Shown here one piece after another: positions 58,907 to 64,000 of a stretch of 64,000 nt of DNA. Position numbers and translations under genes: made by a program. Each line of letters starts with the position of its first letter. Position 1 is the stretch's first letter. The notes beneath the pieces were generated by a model. The model worked only from the letters and a program-made list of their open reading frames with translations. It was not told the DNA's origin and ran no database searches. Origin of the DNA: CAVPHV01 sp963704825 (GTDB taxonomy: Bacteria; Actinomycetota; Acidimicrobiia; Spongiisociales; UBA5794); NCBI GenBank assembly GCA_963704825.1, contig CAVPHV010000012.1:1-64000 (forward strand). The letters run 5' to 3'.

Positions 58907-58984
58907 CATATTCAAAACGGAACCCCCATACTTGAGCTGCTTGAATATGGGGTCACATGACGCATGTTCAGCTTGTCTGAACAT
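58907..58984. promoter_or_regulatory. competing and stacked inverted repeats
   Basis: CATATTCAA (58907-58915) pairs perfectly with TTGAATATG (58941-58949). CCCCATA (58924-58930) pairs with TATGGGG (58946-58952), using part of the same right arm, so the two hairpins exclude each other. ATGTTCAG (58964-58971) pairs with CTGAACAT (58977-58984) just before the GGGAGG ribosome site of the 59-aa ORF. This suggests operators or an RNA switch. Confidence 0.5.
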
Positions 58985-58999
58985 ACAGGGAGGTCGCAC

Positions 59000-59179
59000 A
59001 TGGATCACCGCACCACGCAGCGGCTCGGGCTCGGAATCGGCATCGGACTCATCGCCATCTACTCCATCATCATGGTCATCACGGGCGGTTCGGCCCCGCT
59101 GGCCTGGCTGTTGCTCATCGGCGGGCTCGCAACACTCATCGTCACCGGAGTGCGGGCCGGCCGGCAGCGCGATGTCTAG
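59000..59179 (+). CDS. 59-aa two-helix membrane protein
   Basis: MDHRTTQRLGLGIGIGLIAI then YSIIMVITGGSAPLAWLLLI and GGLATLIVTGVRAGRQRDV: two membrane helices with a short basic tail. Strong AGGGAGG 7 nt upstream. It lies after the nested palindromes and overlaps the next small ORF. No family recognised. Confidence 0.6.
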   Translation: MDHRTTQRLGLGIGIGLIAIYSIIMVITGGSAPLAWLLLIGGLATLIVTGVRAGRQRDV

Positions 59180-59360
59180 CTCGACGATCTCGGAACTCCC
59201 CGCCGAGAAGCTCCTCACCGAGATCACACAGTTCGAAGCGCTCGCAAGAACGATGATCAGCCGACCCCGAGCACCACACCGTTTGCCTTCACGTATGCGT
59301 TTGCGCCAACGGGAGCAGCAACCAACTGATCAGTTCTGCTCCGAGTGGCGTCGGCGCTAG
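59172..59360 (+). CDS. 62-aa soluble small ORF overlapping the previous gene
   Basis: MSSSTISELPAEKLLTEITQ then FEALARTMISRPRAPHRLPS and RMRLRQREQQPTDQFCSEWR: the first 28 residues look like a regular helix, the rest is basic and less protein-like. It overlaps the 59-aa gene by 8 bp and the 3' end of the convergent channel gene by 4 bp. Coupled translation is plausible but existence is unsure. Confidence 0.4.
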   Translation: MSSSTISELPAEKLLTEITQFEALARTMISRPRAPHRLPSRMRLRQREQQPTDQFCSEWRRR

Positions 59361-60025
59361 GAGAGATCCGCCGCGGCGACCTTGGTGCGCGGATCCGTCT
59401 TGAGGAAGGCCACCACGCCGAGATAGAGCAACGGGAGCGCGAAGTACAGCACCAGGCTGAGTGTCGGCACCGAACTCGCCACCGCCATCGCGATGGCGTA
59501 GATCACCACCGGGGCGAGGGCAACCATCGTGCCCAGCCTGCGGGATTGGCGAGTTGCGGGTTCCCATGACAGGCCTGGGTGCCGCATCAGGTACCAGTAC
59601 AGGGCCATCCGCATCAGCGTGGCCAGGACGAGTACCGCCCCGTAGAGGTGCAGTGCCGAGGCATTGTCCTCGTATTCGCCGACAACCGACGCCGCGAACG
59701 GGATCATCGAGGTCGGCAGAAGGAACAACAGGTTGAGCCAGACCACTTTGGTATCCACGTAGCGGACCTCGGCGAACATGTTGCGGTGCAGCGTCCAGTA
59801 CATGCCGACGAGCAGGAAGCTGATGACGAAGGCAACGAAGGTCGACCGCATCTCGGAGAGCGACTCGCCCAGCGATTGGCCCGACCCGAGATCCGGGACC
59901 TTGAGGTCCAGCACCAGAATGGTGATGATGATGGCGAAGACACCGTCGGTGAGCGCCAGCACTCGTTCGGGGTCGGAGCGACGCTGCTCCCGCGGCGTGA
60001 TCTTCTCGGTTACGTCGTCGGCCAT
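59357..60025 (-). CDS. TMEM175-family (DUF1211) potassium channel-like protein
   Basis: 222 aa, about six helices. DPERVLALTDGVFAIIITIL then VLDLKVPDLGSGQS is the diagnostic first-helix filter region (usually FSDGVFAIxxTLLVL). FVAFVISFLLVGMYWTLHRN and WLNLLFLLPTSMIPFAASVV follow as in bacterial TMEM175 channels. Forms potassium-selective tetramers in characterised homologues. The Phe before SDG is replaced by Leu and Ser by Thr, a mild variation. Confidence 0.85.
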   Translation of the reverse strand: MADDVTEKITPREQRRSDPERVLALTDGVFAIIITILVLDLKVPDLGSGQSLGESLSEMRSTFVAFVISFLLVGMYWTLHRNMFAEVRYVDTKVVWLNLLFLLPTSMIPFAASVVGEYEDNASALHLYGAVLVLATLMRMALYWYLMRHPGLSWEPATRQSRRLGTMVALAPVVIYAIAMAVASSVPTLSLVLYFALPLLYLGVVAFLKTDPRTKVAAADLS

Positions 60026-60068
60026 GGCTGGATCCTATGCGGCTCCGGACATCCGAGCCAATCAGTTC

Positions 60069-61946
60069 TCAGCTCCGAGCAGTGACCGCTGCCGCGATCT
60101 CCTCGGCGACCAAACCGCGGGTGGACATCAGCCAGCCGGGGTCGCCGGGCGGCAGGAACTCACTGGGCAGCGCCATCACGTGAACCTTTCCGGCCAGCCC
60201 AAGCGGCGACAAAGTCTCCAGCACCCCGGCGCCAAACCCACCGGTGATCACATTGTCTTCGACCGTCACCACCCGTTCGTACTGCTCAACCCATTCGACA
60301 AGCCGCGGGTCCATCGGCTTGACCCAGCGGGCATTGATCACACCGCACGACACGCCTTGTTCTTCGAGCAACGTCGCCGCCTTTGCCGCCTCGGCCACCA
60401 TCCGGCCGACGGCCAAGAAAAGGACGTCCGTCCCCTCGCGCTGCACCTCCCACTCGCCGAACGGCACCTGCTCGGCCGGCAGGGCGGGAATGGCTTCCAC
60501 CGAGGCCTTTGGATAGCGGATCGCCACCGGGCCCGGCTGGTCGAGGGCCGTCTCCAGCAGCCCACACAACTCTTCGGCGGTCGACGGCGCCGCGATCGCG
60601 AGGCCGGGAATCAGCCGAAGATAGGCGAGGTCAAAAACGCCGTGGTGTGACGGCCCGTCGGGCCCGGTGACCCCGGCCCGGTCGAGCATGAAGACGACGG
60701 GCTGATCGTGGAGCGCGACGTCCATCAGCAGCTGGTCGAACGCCCGTTGCAGGAACGTCGAGTAGATGCAGACGATTGGGCGCATCCCGCCCATCGCAAG
60801 GCCGGCCGCCAGGGTGACGGCGTGCTGCTCGCACAGTCCGACGTCGATGACCCGGTGCGGCTGAATCTCCGCCAACGTTCCCAGGCCGGCCGCGGTCGCC
60901 ATGGCCGCGGTGATGGTGACCACCTCGGGTCGACGGACCGCCACGTCGGTGATCGCCGCCTCAACCACATCGGTGTACCCGATCCGGCGAGACAACGGGG
61001 CGCCGGAGTCGAGATCAAACGCCCCAACGCCGTGCAGCTTGTCGCGCTGGTCGAGAACCGCCGGTTCGTAGCCACGGCCCTTCTCGGTGACGACGTGGAT
61101 GACGACCGGTTCGTTGATCTGCTTGGCGCGTTCGAGAGTGGCGTCGAGCAATTCGAGATCGTGCCCGTCAATCGGCCCGGCGTACTTGAGCCCGAGCACG
61201 TCGAAGAAGGTCGAAGGCTGGACGATCTGCTTGAGGCTCTCCTTGACGCGGCGCATCGCTTCGTCGGCAGCATCCCCCACCCTGGGGATCGCCCGCACCA
61301 ACTGGCCGAGCAACGCCTTGTAGCGCTCATACGTCGGATCCACCCGCAGCCCTGCCAGGTGCTCGGCGAGTCCGCCAACCGTCGGCGCATAGGAGCGGCC
61401 ATTGTCGTTGATGATGATGATCAGCCGCGGTGGTTTGATCTGGGCAATGTGGTTGAGCGCCTCGTAGGCCATCCCGCCCGTGAGGGCACCATCGCCGATC
61501 ACCGCAACGGTGTACGAGTCGTCGTCGACCCGTCGCGACAGCGCCAGGCCGGCGGCGTAGCTGAGCGAAGTCGAGGCGTGGCTGTTCTCGACGAGGTCGT
61601 GAACGCTTTCGGCCCGCGCCGGGTAGCCGGACATTCCGGCAGACTGCCGCAGGGTGCCGAAGTCTGCGAAACGGCCGGTGAGCAACTTGTGGACGTAAGC
61701 CTGGTGGCCGACGTCCCAGATGATCCGGTCCCGGGGACTGTCGAACGAGCGGTGCAGCGCCACCGACAATTCGACGACGCCGAGGTTCGGCGATAGGTGG
61801 CCACCGGTTCGGGAGATGACGTCGAGCATGTACGCCCGCATCTCTGCGCACAGGGCGGCGAGGCTGTCGGGGTCCATCGCCTCGAGGTCTCCCGGTAGAT
61901 CGAGAGAGTTGAGCAGCGGAAAGTCGCTCTGGTCGGCCACGGTCAA
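60069..61946 (-). CDS. dxs: 1-deoxy-D-xylulose-5-phosphate synthase
   Basis: 625 aa thiamine-diphosphate enzyme making DXP from pyruvate and glyceraldehyde-3-phosphate, the first step of the MEP isoprenoid pathway. RTGGHLSPNLGVVELSVALH (~45-64), IIWDVGHQAYVHKLLTGRF, VAVIGDGALTGGMAYEALNH (TPP/Mg motif, GDGAxTGG), LKYAGPIDGHDLELLDATLE, DVGLCEQHAVTLAAGLAMGG (catalytic Glu), RAGVTGPDGPSHHGVFDLAY. TTG 61946 or GTG 61940 could be the start. Length is standard. Confidence 0.96.
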   Translation of the reverse strand: MTVADQSDFPLLNSLDLPGDLEAMDPDSLAALCAEMRAYMLDVISRTGGHLSPNLGVVELSVALHRSFDSPRDRIIWDVGHQAYVHKLLTGRFADFGTLRQSAGMSGYPARAESVHDLVENSHASTSLSYAAGLALSRRVDDDSYTVAVIGDGALTGGMAYEALNHIAQIKPPRLIIIINDNGRSYAPTVGGLAEHLAGLRVDPTYERYKALLGQLVRAIPRVGDAADEAMRRVKESLKQIVQPSTFFDVLGLKYAGPIDGHDLELLDATLERAKQINEPVVIHVVTEKGRGYEPAVLDQRDKLHGVGAFDLDSGAPLSRRIGYTDVVEAAITDVAVRRPEVVTITAAMATAAGLGTLAEIQPHRVIDVGLCEQHAVTLAAGLAMGGMRPIVCIYSTFLQRAFDQLLMDVALHDQPVVFMLDRAGVTGPDGPSHHGVFDLAYLRLIPGLAIAAPSTAEELCGLLETALDQPGPVAIRYPKASVEAIPALPAEQVPFGEWEVQREGTDVLFLAVGRMVAEAAKAATLLEEQGVSCGVINARWVKPMDPRLVEWVEQYERVVTVEDNVITGGFGAGVLETLSPLGLAGKVHVMALPSEFLPPGDPGWLMSTRGLVAEEIAAAVTARS

Positions 61947-62007
61947 GGATTCCTACGGTTCGGCACGGGTGCACACCACAAACTAGCCGGACGGCAGGCC
62001 AACTAGG

Positions 62008-62967
62008 TCAACGTAGACCGCGAATGAAGGGTCGCGACAACGCCGCGGGTTGCCGGAACGCCTTGGTGATGAAGAACATCACGACCAGGGTGATCACGTA
62101 GGGCAGGGCAGCCAGCAGCTGGGCGTTGATCTGATAGCCGAGCACGGGCACCGCCAGTCGGAACGCATCGGCCAACCCGAATACAAAGACCCCGAGCAGA
62201 ACACCGCCCAATCGCCAACCCCCGAAGTACACCGCGGCGATGGCGATGAAGCCTCTCCCCCCGACGGCGCCGGTGTCGTAGGTGCCGACCTGACCAACGA
62301 CGAGGAAGGCACCGCCGAGCCCGGCCAGAATCCCCATGTAGTAGATGGCTTGGCGACGGCGCTTGTTTACGTCGATCCCCGACACATCTGCCGCCTGCGG
62401 GTTCTCCCCGACCGCACGCACCTCGAGTCCCCAGCGGGTCTTGTACAGCAGCCACCAGGTGAGTGGGATCAGCGGATACAGCAGGTAGGTGGGCCAGGTC
62501 TGCCCAAAGAACGCAGGGCCGATCAGAGGAATGTCGACCAGCAGCGGAATCTCGACGACCTCGGCGCGGCGGGTCACGAGGTCCATATGCGCGCTGAGGT
62601 AGCCGGCGAGGCCGAGGACCAGTACGTTGGCTGTCAGCCCGACCACGAACTGGTCGGCCGTCAGCCGGTGGCTCATGTTGGCCTGGATCAGGGCCACCAG
62701 CACCCCACCGAATACCCCGGCCGCCAGCCCAAACCAGACCGCCCCGGATCCGGAGATCCCCGCACGGTCAGCGATGGTGTATCCCACCGCTCCGGAGAAG
62801 GCGCCGGCCAGCAGCGACCCTTCGACCGAGATGTTGATCGTCCCGGCCTTCTCGGCAACCAATTCACCCATCGCAGCAAACGCCAAGAATCCGCCCAGCC
62901 TGACCGCACTCGAGTACATCGTCGGGCTGGTGAAGACATCGGCAAGCGCGGAGAAGATATCACCCAT
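62008..62967 (-). CDS. ABC transporter permease, nucleoside/BmpA type (second subunit)
   Basis: 319 aa, 8-9 helices. VRLGGFLAFAAMGELVAEKA then GTINISVEGSLLAGAFSGAV is the hallmark of the BPD_transp_2/NupQ-like permeases; VRAVGENPQAADVSGIDVNK is the cytoplasmic coupling loop. It works with the adjacent permease and, elsewhere, with a double-ATPase (NupO/BmpC-like) and BmpA-type lipoprotein to import nucleosides or related compounds. Begins 2 bp after the preceding stop. Confidence 0.88.
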   Translation of the reverse strand: MGDIFSALADVFTSPTMYSSAVRLGGFLAFAAMGELVAEKAGTINISVEGSLLAGAFSGAVGYTIADRAGISGSGAVWFGLAAGVFGGVLVALIQANMSHRLTADQFVVGLTANVLVLGLAGYLSAHMDLVTRRAEVVEIPLLVDIPLIGPAFFGQTWPTYLLYPLIPLTWWLLYKTRWGLEVRAVGENPQAADVSGIDVNKRRRQAIYYMGILAGLGGAFLVVGQVGTYDTGAVGGRGFIAIAAVYFGGWRLGGVLLGVFVFGLADAFRLAVPVLGYQINAQLLAALPYVITLVVMFFITKAFRQPAALSRPFIRGLR

Positions 62968-62969
62968 GG

Positions 62970-64000
62970 CTACTGCGCTTCCGCCTCAGCCAGGTCCTGA
63001 GCCTCATCGACCATATGCAGAGCCTTGCGCCTCCGCCTCACGAACATGATGGCCGGTGGGACCAACAGGGCCAGCACCAGCATGGCCTGCACCACGTCCA
63101 CGATCTTGCGGTCAACCCCGGTCGAGGCGAGGAACCCCGATCCGGTGCGGAGCGCGGCAAACAGGATGGCCACGACGATGCTTGCCAACGCGTTGGAGGC
63201 GGCCACCAGGGCGACCAGGAGACCCTGCCAGCCGATGTTGGTCGCAAAGCCGGTGGTGAGCCGGAAACCGGAACTCCCTCCGGCCAGCATGATGGCTCCG
63301 GCCAGCCCGGCGAAGCCCCCGGACAAGAAGAGGGCCAGGCCGCCGGTGCGGTTGGCAGCGACGCCCATCTTCTGCGCCACATTCGGGTTGCTGCCCAGCA
63401 GGCGGAACCGAAACCCCAGCACGGTGCGAGCCAGCACAAAAGCAACCACAAACGCCAGGATCACGGCGATCACGAAGCCGATGGGGAACTCGTTGCCAAA
63501 CATCCGGATCACCGGAAGCCGAATTCCCTCGGGCATGATCGCACTGGTCACCGCCCGGCTGGGTCGATCCGGGTCGGTGTCGCGCAGAAACCAATCGGTC
63601 GTGATCGCATACCCAACGATCTGGTACGCAATGAACACCAGCAGCAAGGTGGAAATGACCTCAGGGACATTGCGGCGGTACTTCATCACACCGGCGATCC
63701 CGGCATAGGCGCCTCCCGCGACCACACCCATCACCAGGCCGAACACCAGCAGCACGGGGCCGGGCCCTGCGAGCTTGGTGCCGACGAACGCCATCGCCAT
63801 GGCCCCCATGAGAAGCTGACCCTCTTGACCGATGTTGAACAGACCGGCCTTCACCCCGATCACCATGCCGAGTGCAACCAGCAGGAGGGGTGCCGCCACC
63901 GTCAGGGTGTTGCCCCACCGCCCCTCGGCGAGGAAGGCGCCGTCGAGCAGGGCACCAAAGACCTTCTGCCAGGAGTTCCCCGTGATCGACACGAGACCGG
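62970..64000 (-). CDS. ABC transporter permease, nucleoside/BmpA type (first subunit, truncated at the window edge)
   Basis: At least 340 aa. GRWGNTLTVAAPLLLVALGM, VIGVKAGLFNIGQEGQLLMG, GVMKYRRNVPEVISTLLLVF and FRFRLLGSNPNVAQKMGVAA are signature regions of the NupP/YufP-like permease. A GTG at 63992 could start translation, but the frame stays open to the window edge and homologues have one more N-terminal helix, so the real start is likely beyond 64000. Confidence 0.85.
   Translation of the reverse strand, partial: GLVSITGNSWQKVFGALLDGAFLAEGRWGNTLTVAAPLLLVALGMVIGVKAGLFNIGQEGQLLMGAMAMAFVGTKLAGPGPVLLVFGLVMGVVAGGAYAGIAGVMKYRRNVPEVISTLLLVFIAYQIVGYAITTDWFLRDTDPDRPSRAVTSAIMPEGIRLPVIRMFGNEFPIGFVIAVILAFVVAFVLARTVLGFRFRLLGSNPNVAQKMGVAANRTGGLALFLSGGFAGLAGAIMLAGGSSGFRLTTGFATNIGWQGLLVALVAASNALASIVVAILFAALRTGSGFLASTGVDRKIVDVVQAMLVLALLVPPAIMFVRRRRKALHMVDEAQDLAEAEAQ

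Larger units (their letters stand above)
58515..58999. other. 485-bp non-coding region with hairpins and repeats
   Basis: Divergent region between the CHAT operon (-) and two tiny ORFs (+). It holds a GC-rich 12-bp palindrome (58652-58676), two copies of the hairpin repeat (58708-58759, 58780-58835), competing inverted repeats (58907-58952) and an ATGTTCAG-N5-CTGAACAT palindrome (58964-58984). No convincing ORF. Confidence 0.6.

Noticed and set aside
58964..58984. LexA/SOS box
   Set aside because: The palindrome reads GTTC...GAAC, the reverse of the actinobacterial CGAAC...GTTCG arrangement, and spacing is wrong.
61947..62007. Riboswitch or regulatory RNA upstream of dxs
   Set aside because: Only 61 bp separates the permease stop from the dxs start and no thiamine-box or other conserved fold is visible.

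Overview
The window is gene-dense, high-GC DNA, almost certainly from an actinomycete-type chromosome (Actinomycetota, possibly Acidimicrobiia-like; the class is inference). The clues are F420/PPOX-type flavin enzymes, a mycothiol-dependent isomerase-like fold protein, many GTG and TTG starts, 4-bp ATGA/GTGA gene overlaps, RecBCD, and a recurring start arrangement in which a TAnnnT -10 box sits 6-8 nt before the start codon, as in leaderless transcripts. I see no rRNA, tRNA, CRISPR array, transposase or prophage module.

Layout. 1-2.5 kb: a frame-broken MDMPI/DinB-type gene, a MazEF-type toxin-antitoxin pair, a Uma2 nuclease and a DDN-type F420 enzyme. 2.5-8.1 kb: a small PLDc_N membrane protein, then a minus-strand, translationally coupled four-gene operon (PhoD-like phosphatase, rifampin-phosphotransferase-like dikinase, two membrane proteins). 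8.6-17.3 kb: recC-recB-recD operon. 17.3-19.9 kb: a toxin-antitoxin island with two VapBC pairs around a second, closely related Uma2 gene. 19.9-25.5 kb: Mut7-C/ThiS fusion, MarR regulator divergent from an ABC-2 exporter with a clear GTTAAC operator, an orphan Pvc16/DUF4255 protein, a PPOX protein and DUF2804.

25.7-34.1 kb: a secreted DUF4397 protein and a class F-like sortase, a secreted M28 peptidase, VOC and ArnT-like membrane proteins, CFA synthase, DUF2237 and DUF389. 34.1-37.4 kb: an ECF sigma factor locus with an anti-sigma-like membrane protein, a paralogue of its membrane domain, a SodC-like protein and two matching candidate ECF promoters. 37.5-46.4 kb: PlsY-like acyltransferase coupled to a second RPH-like dikinase, ferrochelatase, an FeS-type photolyase divergent from DUF2071 and a photolyase-like protein with permuted domain order, then an SDR. 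46.4-52.2 kb: small membrane proteins, an SGNH esterase, and a molybdate regulator-modABC operon.

52.2-58.5 kb: the most unusual region, a three-gene operon encoding a membrane CHAT protease, a GHSLGG-type alpha/beta hydrolase (with an apparent frameshift) and a caspase-fold protease. It is followed by a 485-bp non-coding stretch holding two copies of a hairpin repeat that also occurs at 46.9 kb, plus nested palindromes. 59-64 kb: two tiny overlapping ORFs, a TMEM175-like channel, dxs, and two permease genes of a nucleoside/BmpA-type ABC importer, the last running off the right edge.

Functionally the window combines DNA repair (RecBCD, two photolyase-family proteins), mobile toxin modules, cell-envelope enzymes and one candidate proteolytic signalling or defence cassette (CHAT-hydrolase-caspase).
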